Position numbers and translations under genes: made by a program. Below the pieces are notes generated by a model. It was not told where the DNA came from. It did no database searches and worked only from the letters and a program-made list of their open reading frames with translations. Below are positions 22,135 to 33,298 of a stretch of 64,000 nucleotides of DNA, one piece after another. The DNA comes from Isoetes taiwanensis. Its lineage: Eukaryota; Streptophyta; Lycopodiopsida; Isoetales; Isoetaceae. The stretch is taken from assembly GCA_021234155.1 (NCBI GenBank), contig JAJEKV010000055.1:60001-124000 (forward strand). Reading direction: 5' to 3'. Each line of letters opens with the position of its first letter. Positions within the stretch are counted from its first letter, which is position 1.

Positions 22135-22412
22135 AAGCGCCTCAGGGAGCTGGAAAATCGCCTAGGAGATCTGGAGCAAACTTGTAAGATGTCAAGTGAG
22201 AAATGGGAGCCTATTTATAGACTAGGGAAAAACCCTAATTTTTGGGTGACTTGAAAAACTCTTGGGGTTGCCCAATTCTAGCCTATGTTGAGGTTCAAAT
22301 GGGAATTGGAAGGCTAATTTGAGGGTTTGAGCATGACTGAGACTATCTAATGAACCTATTGCAACAAACTAGAGGTCAATTGGATATGGCATGGTGGAGA
22401 AAATGCTAGGAG

Positions 22413-22477
22413 GTCTCGCACGTTGCGCCCAGGTCAAGACCTAGTCTTGGTTTTGCTCCTGGCGCGATGTGTGAGAC
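22413..22477. repeat. Hairpin repeat R1 (downstream pair)
   Basis: This is an imperfect inverted repeat. GTCTCGCACGTTGCGCCCAG pairs with CTGGCGCGATGTGTGAGAC, with an inner dyad around caagacctag...cttgg. It is one of four related copies flanking the H3-like ORF. Confidence 0.85.
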
Positions 22478-22610
22478 ATCTGCCCTATCTTGGTCAAAAC
22501 TTGTCCAATTTGGGTGATCTAAGGGTCAAATCATGCTAGACTCATCGAGTTAGGCAGGATTGACCCCTTACTTGATTGATTTGGAGGTGTTTTGGTCTAG
22601 TTTGGATATA

Positions 22611-22677
22611 GTCTCACACGTTGCGCCCAGCTCAAGACCTAGAGTCTTGGTTTTGCTCCTGGCGCGACGTGTGAGAC
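22611..22677. repeat. Hairpin repeat R2 (downstream pair)
   Basis: This 67-bp copy of the hairpin repeat has arms GTCTCACACGTTGCGCCCAG and CTGGCGCGACGTGTGAGAC. It lies 198 bp from R1 and 160 bp beyond the ORF1 stop codon (minus-strand sense). Confidence 0.85.
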
Positions 22678-22836
22678 ATCCTCACTACTTGCTCTAAAAT
22701 GTCCAATTTAACTAAAACAAAAGCCGAATGTTGCTACTTCAACCTAATTAACATGAATAGACCACTTATAACTTTCAACAAAATACTTTGTATTAAACAA
22801 AAATCTTGATTTACAAAAAATTAATAGGGTTCTCCC

Positions 22837-24127
22837 TTAATTACACTGGCCAAGTGCATATCTTTCCTCATTAATGTTACTCGCTTGGCATGCACGGTGC
22901 AGCTCTGTGGAATCTTCGAAGTGCTGCACCAGCTTCTGCTCGGTCGCTTCTTGCAATGTCAGCAGCATCTCGTCCGTCACCCTTATGTCGGTGTTGTACT
23001 CTTGTATTACTTCTCTGACTAATCGGGCGAACGGCGCACGGGGGATTAGGAAGCCAAAGCTGCGCTGGAAGTGCCTGATCTCTCGTAGTGCCCTTTTCTC
23101 GGGCCTTAGAGTCTGCTTCTTCGTCGGGTGTCCACCTTCGACAAATCTGACTCTATTTTGCTGGTAATAGGAGTTGTAAGCCTCCCACTTCTTCATGTAG
23201 GCGTTGTGCTCCCTCAGCTTCCTCTCGTAGACCTTGACAGGGTCTATCACGTACGATTCCCGGGCAGGTCGCGGGGCTTTCTTCCTGTCCCAGGTCCGGT
23301 ATGGCGGGGGCTTATGCACCGGATCTGGCTGCTCTTGGTCTTGTGCTCCCTGCTCATCATCTGGGGGTTTCAAAGAACTTCCACCTCCTGTGTTCAGGTT
23401 GAAGTCCTCGTCGTCAAAGTCGTCAGAGGACGGGGGCTGGTCGGCTTGCCGTTCCGTGATGACGATCTTGGGGTGGGGGTCTTCTTGACTTTCCTTTGGC
23501 CCGCCTCCACGAACTTCCCTTTCTTCTGCTTTAGTTCCTCGGCCTCTTTGGCCTCCTGCTCCTCCCTCTTCCTCTTCTTCTCTGCCCTCTTCCTCTCCCG
23601 GCGGCGTTCTTTTGCTTCGTGTTTCTTGATCCATGCCGCGAGCTCTTCTTCTTCGGTTGGCTCGAGCGTCGGCTCCCTCTGTTCCTCTTGCTCCTTTGCC
23701 TCCTCACAGCCGAATCGGGCCTCGAGTTCTTCCTCCATGGTGGGTTCGAGGTAGAACGCCTACGCTTTCTTCCTTGAACTTTGGTTCTCCGCTCTCGCTC
23801 TGCTCTCTCCTCTTCTTCTTCGAGGACTTTTTGCATCTCGTCGTCTCCCTCATCCCCGAGCACTTCTGTACCTACATCTGAGTGCACCTCCTCTTGATCG
23901 ACCTATTGGTCTATCTCCTCGTTCTGTGCCCCCGCCTGCTGGGATCCTTCCCTTTGGTGCTCATCGATCTTTGTTCCCATTTCGATGAAGGCAAGGTCTC
24001 CTCTGTTAAGAAAGCTCACGAAGCATCCGGTTTGTATCGGGGCTCGGATCTTGGGCATTGGCCGATTCACCAGGTCGGGGAACTCGAGCGGTCTGTTTGG
24101 TTCTAGCCATGTTTTACGGTTCGTCAA
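22837..24127 (-). pseudogene. Retroelement ORF1 with C-terminal histone H3-like fold, disrupted
   Basis: Translation begins at MTNRKTWLEPNRPLEFPDLV (24127). It meets one in-frame TAG near 23908 and continues acidic (EVHSDVGTEVLGDEGDDE, EEEEERAERERR). It changes frame near 23760 (MEEELEARFGCEEAKEQEE; KERRRERKRAEKKRKREEQ) and again near 23500 (PKESQEDPHPKIVITERQ). A Tyr/Lys-rich linker (PVKVYERKLREHNAYMKKWE) follows. The last 90 residues (23106-22837) align without gaps to histone H3 helices alphaN to alpha3: RP, ALREIR, PFxRLVRE, TDxR, LQEA, FED, and a shortened alpha3 ending ALGQCN. By eye about 35 of 82 positions equal canonical H3. Loop 1 is H3 length, not extended as in CENH3. The protein would be chromatin-associated or DNA-binding by inference only. 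The ORF is now broken; intact relatives may exist elsewhere in the genome. Confidence 0.7.
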
Positions 24128-24323
24128 TCCGAGGTCGAGCGCCCAAAAATCGCCTTAGGGAGCGGGAGCAGATTTCTATACAGGAACCCTATAAATGAAG
24201 GGGGGGTCTAGGTCTATTTATAGATGGCCAATTTTTTGTCAAATTTCAAACTACTCTTTTGGATGAGCCAAGACACTTATTAACCTATTACATGGGCTCA
24301 ATTTAGACTTTTCTAATCCATTG

Positions 24324-24390
24324 GTCTCGCACGTTGCGCCCAGGGCAAGATCTAGAGTCTTGGTCTTTGCTCTGGCGCGACGTGTGAGAC
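24324..24390. repeat. Hairpin repeat R3 (upstream pair)
   Basis: This is a 67-bp copy of the hairpin repeat with arms GTCTCGCACGTTGCGCCCAG and TGGCGCGACGTGTGAGAC. It lies about 200 bp before the ORF1 start, in the retroelement leader. Confidence 0.85.
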
Positions 24391-24537
24391 ATTGTGGATT
24401 TTTATGCTAAATTATATGATTTCTAGGCATATTTCTAGGGGTGTAATATACCAATCTAGCTAGCTCTTACCTTGAAACATGATCTAACATGTTACTTTTC
24501 CGAAATTCATCAAGTATTAAGGTGTTTATGGCGTAAT

Positions 24538-24604
24538 GTCTCGCACGTTGCGCCCAGGGCAAAACCTGGAGTCTTGGTTTTAGCTCTGGCGCGACGTGTG
24601 AGAC
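24538..24604. repeat. Hairpin repeat R4 (upstream pair)
   Basis: This is a 67-bp copy, 214 bp from R3 and about 190 bp after the primer-binding site (minus-strand sense). Its arms are the same as those of R3. Confidence 0.85.
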
Positions 24605-24795
24605 ATGCTTACCTTTAGAAGGATTTGGCTCAACTTTTTAGTCTTTTTGTATTCCGATTCACTTAACTGTTACTAGCTTAGCATATACTACTAAAATGAG
24701 AAAAAAATTTCCCACTTTTCGAGGTTTGAGGATCCTACCAGGTTAGTACTACTGGGAACATGGCCAGTGTTTTGCTCTTGGTCACCAAGAACATT

Positions 24796-24807
24796 GCTCT
24801 GATACCA
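24796..24807 (-). promoter_or_regulatory. Primer-binding site, initiator Met tRNA type
   Basis: The minus strand reads TGGTATCAGAGC, the standard plant retrotransposon primer-binding site complementary to the 3' end of initiator Met tRNA. It lies one base from the LTR edge at 24809. Confidence 0.9.
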
Positions 24808-24808
24808 C

Positions 24809-26501
24809 TGTGGCGCCCCTACTGTGATATGGTGCACTCACCGTATACAAACAGAGTTCATCCCCATACCGGCCCATAATCGATACAGGGGGCCCTCCAC
24901 GTGTCACTTTGCAACCTTGATGAGTTCCAGTGGGAAGAATGAAGGGGTCATTTTACCCTGTCTCCCTTCAGGGCCTACCTAGCTGCGGAAGCATAAACAT
25001 ACATGTCAGTATACAACAACAACATCACATGACCATCTCGAAGGATGGCTCACCACATATCTGCATAGACAAAGAAAGCACATCACACATGGGAGTCCTA
25101 CCCAAGGCTCGGACTCAAGGGAAATGACCCGGCGGCTTGGGTCTCGAGTTCATTGCGGCATGTAATTCATGGCAATGGATTTGGGCGGGCATGAGAACAT
25201 GGCTTAGGGTAGTCCACTCCATCCGCCCCTCCCCATTGCACACTTTGCAAAGTAGGTTGAAAAGTGTTGGGACCTCGATCAGAGTCTCACGGATGCACGC
25301 CCAAAGGGGCTATTCACGGGTTGGATCTCCCGATTCGATGGGAAGTGGGTAGGGATCACTCCCTCGAGAGATCTACATGCCGACTCAAGGTGACTAGAGG
25401 GCCAACGCCCTTATTCGACTTGAACCCAATGGAGAGTGACGATCACTCCACGGGTGTCGAGCCCATGCCTTGCCCACACGCAGCGGGCAAGCCATCGACC
25501 CTAGTCCACAATGATCCCCGTGGGCCTTACACTTGAGGGATTGTTCACACGAACCTCCTTATAAGCCAGTCTGGCCCCTTCACCCACAACCAGGCGTGGT
25601 TCTTGTACACAGGCCGAATCTACAGTGTGCTAGAGAGGCTAACTAGGAGCATCAAGCAACTACTGTGGCCGTGGTCTCTACCCCCTTCCCAATACAATGA
25701 GTTCACAGAGATACATCATCCATATACATCACAGAATAACTAAAGAACTAGATCTAATCTATATCATAGAGTTAGGTTCTTTAGTTAGAGTTTGGTATCT
25801 GGGAATCTAAATGGCTGCTATGGGCAATTTAAAAGGCTAAACCTACTGATTCAATGACTGGGAGACGGTTTAGGCTATTAAATCGACTAAATACCACGAT
25901 CCTTGGCTCGGCTCCTCCCCGCCCGAACTTCGACCATCCTGTTGAACTGCTAGAAGATGGAGCTAGAAAGGGAAACTAATGAGTCAAATCGCTCAGACAG
26001 AGTCTGAGAGGCGATTTTGACTTCTGGAGCAAGCAAAACAGAGCCCTAAGATGGCATGAATGAAAATAGCAAGTTAGGGTTTCTCTTACCTAAATAGACA
26101 AGGGTTTAGGGCTAGGGTTTCCAATTACCCTTTTAGCATGTGGGATAATTGGTGTGGCCCACTTGCCTTTATTAAGTGGCATAAAGTGTCCACATAGGAA
26201 AATGTATACCTAGATGAATGTGCACATTGGTAAATGTGCACATTAATAAATGCACATACCTTGCAAGTTGCCCCCCTAGGGCTACCCGCTTGGCTACACG
26301 TATCACAGACACGTCGGGGGTGGCGTGTCTGGCGTGATTTGATACAGTATACATCCTGGGACCGTGATATCGTCTTTGGAACGATCCGCTGTGGTGCCAC
26401 CACATGTTTTGTTTTTTAATTATAATATTTTGTATTTTTGAAATTGCTGATGTAGCAATTTGAAATGGGGGAAGTTTTCAGTTCCCCCTTCTACTGTAAC
26501 A
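24809..26501 (-). mobile_element. 5' LTR of the H3-like retroelement (about 1.7 kb)
   Basis: The sequence is bounded by TG...CA: plus strand TGTGGCGCCCCTACTGTG at 24809 and ...TTCTACTGTAACA ending at 26501. The left boundary abuts the primer-binding site. The right boundary is inferred from the TG/CA rule and the short inverted ends (TGTTACAG against CTACTGTG), since no second LTR is available for comparison. ORFs inside (25137-25536) are chance. Confidence 0.7.
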
Positions 26502-28744
26502 CTATAGCCGGGCGACCTCTTGCGATGGCGGCGACTGAGAAGATTTGGCTCCAGTGAAGTTAGCTCAGCTCGACTTGGACTGTTTGATCTTGCATTTGAT
26601 CGGCGCCTTCTATAAACAAGTGTTAAGGTGATTTATTCCTAAGGGAAGAGCGGCTATGGCGACAAGAGAGATGGTCCATTAGGTAGTGATGTGCAGGCTG
26701 ATGGAGAAATTTGATGGCCCCGTCTTTAAGCTTTTGCCAACACTTGCTCTTTCCGTTGCCTGCTTTCTTTTAAAAAGATCGGATCAGAAGTGTAAACTTC
26801 GTGTAAGCTGAGCATTTTGAACTCATTTGTTGCTTTTTTTCAGTTGTTTTGCTAACTCTGATGCAAAGTTTGCAGGATGAACTCTTATCATTTTTTGGAC
26901 CGTTGTTATACTGAGTAGTATTCTAACAAGCATTTAGAAGCATTGAGATATCACCATTATACAAATAGTGTCTTGCAAACAAGGAAAACGTCTTGCAAAC
27001 AAGGAAAACCTTCTTTATTTAAGAGAAAATCTGGTCCAAGCAGATTCAAGAAGCAAAGTTTCCTTCTAGTTGTAGATCCACGGTTTGGTGCTTAGGTCGC
27101 AATTGTTCTTTTGCTATGTTCTTTGGATAGGTCCCAACAAGAACAAGCCCTCATCTCTCAGCTTCAATCACGACAGCACACGAATGGCAACATCTTTTCC
27201 CTGGGGCCATTTGTGTAAGTTCATATTTGATCTTCCCTTTTCATTTGCTTCATTTGTTTTGTAATTGATCTTCCCTTTGAATGCTTTCATCTGTTTCATA
27301 TGCAATGCACAGGTCTGTACATATCCCTTTTACAGCTTGGAAACATGTGCATATACTGGAGACAGCTTTTCGGATTCCATCTGTTAAAAGTTTAAACAGC
27401 ATATGAGTTAAATCAAGAACAATAAGCTCCATACAGATGGACATCAGAGGAGTTGCTTGCAACAACGGATTTAACAAATTCTATTGTTGCATTTGGATCA
27501 AATAGTTGCAGATTTGGAACCTTGGCTTTCTGCCTTCTCCGGCTTCCCGAGCTTTTGCCGATGCTTGCCCTTTCCGTTGCCTGATCCTATTTTCTTTTAA
27601 TAAGATCGGATTAGAAGTGTAAACTTCATGTAAGCTGAGCATTTTGAACTCATTTACTGCTTTTTTTCATTTGTTATACTAACTCTGATGCAAAGTTTGC
27701 GGGATGAACTCTTATCATTTTTTGGACCATTGTTATACTGAGTAGTATTCTAACAAGCATTTAGAAGCATTTAAATGGTGGAGCAAAACCCCTAAGCCGT
27801 CTGCCTATTTCTTGCCAAACAACAGCACCATCCTTCTTTTTTGCAAAGATGAGGGTGGCATGGATAAGCTCAGCTGAAGCTTTGTCACATTTATGGGACA
27901 AATAATATTGGGCAGAGTCATTCTTTGTTATATGGAGCATATGCAATCCACTTCGAAGTCTGCGAGAATGTTGTGAAGGCAGAACAAATGTATGAGCTGG
28001 GTATCTCATGGTAAATTTTAATTAAGTGCCCATATTATCTCAAAAAAAATGGAAAAATCTTTTTGTGATTCTGCTTAAAATCTCTACTCTTTTATTGGCA
28101 GGGAGTGCAGCCATTAGGGGGAGATGTAAAGGTCCTTGAAACAACGGTCAAAATATCAATAAACAGGTGAAACATTGGCATAGTACAAATTGCAAGCATT
28201 TGATTTATGTTAGAGCGTTCCAATTCAACAATATCTGAGATATGTCTGTGGGTCAAGTCCCAGGCTAGAAGGCAAACAGGTACCTCTGCTGGATATTCAA
28301 AGGCTGCAACCAAGCTACAGTGGATTTCTTCACAGAATTTACTCATGGCTGTAACGTGAAGGTTGTTGAGAGGGATTCCTTCTCAGACATGATAGAATGT
28401 GAGGAGCTTTCAAGGCTGTTTAAGATGAGTGTTGGAAATGGAAATTTGGCTATGGCGGATCTCCGCAAAGTAGATATGGAGGATCCTTGGAAACTTATTG
28501 AAGATTCAAACCCTAGACTTCAGGATTTACCCTCTGGACCAGAGAATAAACTTCTGTGCTATAATAAACAGATATTCTGCAGCAGGGGAAATGATGTAGA
28601 AGTGTGGTTTGAATTGTCCCTTGGTTCAGCAGAGAAAATTGAAGAGAGGGAACGGTTTGGAGGCACATTTTGGTAGGCTGTTCATAGCCAGAGATGAGCT
28701 CCAAGGAGTTGAGATTTGGAAAACGAAATTTGGCAGCGCCTAGA
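26502..28744 (+). other. Gene-like scraps, no identified gene
   Basis: The stretch contains exon-like pieces without recognisable families. Positions 27131-27213 encode SQQEQALISQLQSRQHTNGN followed by a donor-like gtaag. Positions 28103-28170 encode VQPLGGDVKVLETTVKISIN, again before gtgaa. Positions 28320-28744 read through one frameshift near 28674 to RLFIARDELQGVEIWKTKFG and a stop. A segment of about 225 bp is duplicated (26725-26948 and 27545-27772). A minus-strand frame at 27761-28009 is unidentified. These look like captured or decayed host exons. Confidence 0.45.
28320..28744 (+). pseudogene. Unidentified terminal exon, frameshifted
   Basis: The frame from 28320 encodes DMIECEELSRLFKMSVGNGN, PWKLIEDSNPRLQDLPSGPE and CSRGNDVEVWFELSLG. 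After a one-base shift near 28674 it continues RLFIARDELQGVEIWKTKFG and ends at TAG 28742-28744. The composition looks like real protein, not random sequence, but I do not recognise the family. Confidence 0.35.
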
Positions 28745-29588
28745 CCATTCTACTTTTTTTTTAGTTTGATCCTCTTCAGACATATAGCTATACTTAAGTC
28801 GTGCATTCTTATGTCCACCTATTTTCTAATACAGATCAATATAAAAATCCAAGTGTTGTAGAAATACTCTTATTCTGCAATCCTTCTTGATAGAAATAAA
28901 ACAAAATCTACAGTCTTCTCATACCTGTATCTAAAGAAAATGGAATCTATATACAAGATTCACCATTTAATAAGAAAATTATGGTCAATTTGCTTGCCGC
29001 CTTCATAAATCATATTTGCGCCGTAAGGGCTTCAGTTCATTTGTGCCATAACCATAGGCCTATGAATTTGGTTTAATCCTATAGAACTTTTAGCACGTTG
29101 GATCACTTACTGGTCTGAATTGTGCCTGTTTGGAACATCATGGAAGCCATCTTGAATGTGCGGGGCGGTGCAATTCTAGACCTATAAAAGTTGAATTAAT
29201 TAGAGTATTGTTGGACCTCCATATTTGATAGGATATTAAACCAACTAAATGAACATTAAGCCCCAAAGAATTTTACTATGCTAAGTTCATTCGATCATAT
29301 CTAATAATGCGCAAGATGAACATGTGCAATGCATATATGGAATTAGATTATAACAATGGGTATATTTTGATGTTTTATAAGAGAAAGAAAGAAGCGATGG
29401 TTTATAAGGGAAAGAAAAAGTTTAAAAGGGCTACTTTCTCTACACGAGCACCCATGGATGTGCCTATAGATGGGGCAGACTTCCCAAAAGCCCAATCTCA
29501 GCCACCATAGGCAAACATGACAACCAAACTCATACTAGGAGACATGATAGATTTCCCCATCTATAGGACAGACCACACAGGCAAGGCC
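28745..29588. other. AT-rich intergenic stretch
   Basis: I see nothing supportable here. The ORF at 29307-29510 has no recognisable similarity. Confidence 0.5.
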
Positions 29589-31453
29589 GTGGGAATCTAG
29601 GGGAATCTTAAGAGAATTCAAGGGAATCTGAAGAGAATCTATGGAAATATAGGATAATCTAAGGGAATCGTCATAAAATCTTTAAAATCACTGGCATTAG
29701 GGTTTTTTTGAGATTAAAAAAGAGCCTTCAAAACATGCCAACTAAGCCAAATGAAGATAAATGAACTATCAATAAGAAATCAGAGCCTGACGGGTCCAGT
29801 CAGCAAAGCTGTTATAACTAACTTACTGGATCACATTTTCTAGCATAACTGTTGATAGAAAAGTCCAAATGAGCTCTCGTTTAGTGCAATAGATAGATCT
29901 CATTGATATCTTTCCAACCTTAGTTGCTTTGCACATATTTTAACCACTTACGATTGTCAAAACTCCAAAAAATATGGTTTTTACCATTTTTTTATTATCC
30001 TACGGGGCTAAAAGATATGCAAACCACCCAAAGTTGGAAAGATCTCAATGAGATCTATCTATTGCACCAAACAAGAGCTCATTTGGACTTTTCTATCAAC
30101 ACTTATGCTAGAAAATGTGATCCAGTGAGTTAGTTATAACTGTTTTGCTGACTGGATTACCAGTTCTGTTTTTTGATTGGTAGTTCATATCGCTTAGTCA
30201 GCAGTTCTTAGAAGGCCCTTTTATGATCTCAAAAAATCCCTAATGGGAATCTAGATGTAATCTTGGAAAACCCAAGGGATTCTTAATAAAAATCTAGGGG
30301 AATCTCCATAAAATCTTAAGAATCTAGAAGAATCTTTTTGGAATCTTGATGAAATCTTGATGGAATCTACAGGAATCTAGGTGAATCTTCATCGACTATT
30401 GGAGAATCTAGACGTATCCTCGTTTATTCTTTTGGTATCCAGGGAAATCTTTGGAGAACCTTATGGAATCTCAAAAGGATCTTTTAGACTCTAGGGGAAT
30501 CTAAAGGAATCTTTATAAAATCCTTAAGAATGTATGGGAATCTAGATGGAATTTTGGAGAATCTATGGAAATCTTAATAAAATCTAGGGAAATCTGCATA
30601 GAATCTTAAGAATCTAGGGAATCTTTGTAGAATCTTAAGGAATCTAATAGAATCTTTAGGAATCTTGGAGAATCTAAGCGAATCTCAAGAGAATCTTTGG
30701 GAATCTAAGGAAATTTTTCTAAAATTTTTGAGGGTCGAGGGGAATCTTGATGGAATCTTAGAGAATATGGGAGAACCTTCATAGAATCTACGGGAATCTA
30801 TGAGAATCTACATAGAATCTTGGGGAACCTAGAGGAATTATGGAATAATCTCTGGGAATCTTTGGAAATATAGGAGAATCTAATGGAATCGTCATAAAAT
30901 CTTTTGAGAATCTGTGAGAATCTAGTTGGTATCTTGGAAATCTAACGGAACCTTAATAAAATTTAGGGGAATCTCCATAGAATCTTAAGAATCTACGGGA
31001 ATCTTTGCAGAATCTTGATGGAATGTAGGAGAATCTTCAAAGAATCTTGGGGAATCTAAAGGAATCTTGGTTTATTCTTTTTGGAATCTAGGGGAATCTT
31101 TAGAGAATCTTAGGGAATCTTAAAAGAATCTTTGAAAATCTAGGACAAAGGAATCTGCATAAAATCTTTAAGAATCTATGTTAATTTTGATGGAATCTTG
31201 GAGAACCTAGGGGAATCTTAATAAAATCTAAGGGAATCTCCGTAGAATGTTAAGAATCTAGGGGAATCTTTGTAGAATCTTAAGGAATCTAAGAGAATCT
31301 TTGAGAATATAGGAGAATCTCAAGAGAATCTTTAGGAATCTAAGGAAATTTTACTAAAATCCTTGAGAATATAGGAGAATCTCAAGAGAATCTTTAGGAA
31401 TCTAAGGAAATTTTACTAAAATCCTTGAGAATCTAGGGGAATCTTGATGAAAT
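29589..31453. repeat. Degenerate GAATCT satellite
   Basis: From 29589 to 29690 and from 30247 to 31453 the word GAATCT or a close variant recurs every 10-20 bp in contexts such as ggggaatctta and aagagaatctt. An approximately 60-bp segment repeats near 31305-31435. The repeat is quasi-periodic, not a clean tandem array. It is interrupted by the foldback element at 29693-30246. Confidence 0.85.
29693..30246. mobile_element. Foldback/MITE-like element, about 550 bp
   Basis: The two halves are inverted repeats over most of their length. The left arm starts attagggttttttt and right arm ends aaaaaatccctaat. Inner blocks, such as ggatcacattttctagcata and its complement, pair closely around a centre near 29975. 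It lies within the GAATCT satellite. The flanks suggest a TA target duplication, which is weak evidence. There is no coding capacity. The class (Tc1/mariner-like MITE or other foldback) is uncertain. Confidence 0.75.
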
Positions 31454-31639
31454 CTGAGAAAAAACAATATTGAAATTCTAAAGCAACTCAACAAAAATGT
31501 CGATGATTTCGACCAAACAAAGAGTTAGTAGAGCATCCATCAAAAATCAACGAAAAAGAAGCAAGAGTCTGATTTTCTGATAGAACATCCAAAACAAAAC
31601 CGTGGCTTTCACTAAGAATCAGAAGACAATCAAAAGACG

Positions 31640-31860
31640 TACCTGCCAGAGGAGAGTGGCTATAGCGGAAAAAAAGATCAGGAGGCCGAGTATAGCAAGC
31701 ATGATGAAGCACTTAAGAAAAAAGTGGAGTAACGTCGATGAAGAGAAAAAGTTGATGAAAGGAAAAGTGGGCGCATGTACATTGTTCGCACGTATACTAT
31801 TGTGAGAAGACGCCGATAAGGATGAAGGGGACAAGAAACATATAAATAGTCACGTCTCTG
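31640..31860 (-). other. Possible promoter and first exon of an unknown gene (duplicated at 33080-33300)
   Basis: On the minus strand a TATA-like tatttatatg near 31840 is followed by an ATG-led stretch encoding MLAILGLLIFFSAIATLLWQ, a hydrophobic signal-anchor-like peptide. It ends at a donor-like CAG/gtacgt near 31653. No second exon is found to the left. This is a weak guess based on layout. Confidence 0.2.
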
Positions 31861-32193
31861 TTAACCACTTAATGGTTAACATTGTACACGTGTTAGGTGT
31901 CAGTGATGGCAGACTGGCACTTGGCATGTTTAGGTTAACTTAAGTGTATGGCTTAGATTTAGCTAGATGTAGGGCTAAGATTTGCGGTCTACACTATATT
32001 AGACCGGAGCCTCTTCAGATGTACTCAGGTTTATCTCAAATTTGGAGAGCCTCATTTGGCCACATCCTTTTCACTCTTTGTACATATTTATTTTTCTTGT
32101 TCTTGTTTTGTGATCATGAGCATGGCAGCCTTGTAGCATTCGACAGTCATAGACTGCTGCTGCAGGGTGCATGCCAAGAACTCACAATTAACA
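31859..32193 (+). mobile_element. Duplicated LTR of the non-coding LTR element
   Basis: This 335-bp LTR runs from TGTTAACCACTTAATGG to ...CACAATTAACA, with TGTTAA/TTAACA inverted ends. It is near identical to 33299-33634 and 46638-46973. It is preceded by GTCTC like the true 5' LTR because flank and LTR were duplicated together. A primer-binding-like TGGCGCCATTATGCCGG follows. Confidence 0.85.
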
Positions 32194-33298
32194 GTGGCGC
32201 CATTATGCCGGATTCGCTCGTGATCACTTTCGTGATCACTTTCGTGATCGCTCGTGTTTTGCTGTTGTCCTTGCTGCTCTTATTTTCCTCAGTTCTTGAA
32301 TACTCCTTGTATATTATTCTCAACCCTTCAAACCCCTTCATTTGGCCCAACTAACTGTTGAAATGGTCCGGCTGGAGGCCCTTTTATCAATCAGTTTGTT
32401 AGCAATTAGTCTAGTTATCAAAATAGTTTTCAAAGCTCTGTTTTTCATGGGGCAGCAAACGCAGTTTTATAGTAGAGGATTTCTGGAGTGGTGACAGCAC
32501 TCCTCTTTGCAAGATTTTCAAAAAAAGCTAATGAGTAATCCTTTTTTCCTACCTGGAGGAAATTTGTACCTCTTTCTTCTGTTTTATCTCAATTTTATCA
32601 GAAAATTTGTGCTTTTGCACAACCAAAAATATTATATATCTCGTGCAGCACCTCAGAGGTCCAGGAATTGGAAGCAGAAAACAAAAACGCAGATATAACC
32701 TCACATAAAAGACAATCTGCGGGGACTATGGAGAACCAGCAACTTCCGACTCCAAAAACGGGACTTCAATCTAGAGTAGAAACAAAAAGGAAAACAATTC
32801 CAAGGAAAAAATCCAAGCTAAGCACAACAAAGATTGCAGAGCTATACAACCCAACAGAAAAAAGAACTGAATCGAGGATAAATTGAAGCTTATTGAGAAA
32901 AAACAATATTGAAATTCTGAAGCAACTCAGCAAAAATATCGACGATTTCGACCAAACAAAGAGTTAGTAGAACATCCATCAAAAATCAACGAAAAAGAAG
33001 CAAGAGTCTGATTTTCTGATAGAACGTCCAAAACAAAACCGTGGCTTTCACTAAGAATCAGAATACAATCAAAAGACGTACCTGCCAGAGGAGAGTGGCT
33101 ATAGTGGAAAAAAAAGATCAGGAGGCCGAGTATAGCAAGCATGATGAAGCGCTTAAGAAAAAAGTGGAGTAACGTCGATGAAGGGAAAAAGTTGATGAAA
33201 GGAAAAGTGGGTGCATATACACTGTTCCCACGTACACTATTGTGAGAAGACACCGATAAGGATGAAGGGGGCAAGAAACATATAAATAGTCTCGTCTC

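Larger units (their letters stand above)
21829..26501 (-). mobile_element. LTR retrotransposon, 5' half only, with H3-like ORF
   Basis: Read on the minus strand, the order is LTR (26501 to 24809), primer-binding site complementary to initiator Met tRNA (24807 to 24796), leader with two hairpin repeats, ORF1 with a histone H3-like C-terminus (24127 to 22837), two more hairpin repeats, and a second ORF (22134 on) cut at 21828 by the Helitron 5' block. No protease, reverse transcriptase, RNase H or integrase is present, and there is no 3' LTR. The lineage therefore cannot be assigned. The putative flanking sequence beyond the LTR is CTATA. Confidence 0.75.

Noticed and set aside
22837-23106. Calling the histone-fold domain CENH3
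   Set aside because: Loop 1 has H3 length and the alpha3 end is shortened. Without a tree, H3-like is all that is supported.
23128-23754. A 208-codon plus-strand ORF opposite the H3-like ORF
   Set aside because: It is the antisense shadow of the charged, low-complexity coding strand, with no family features.
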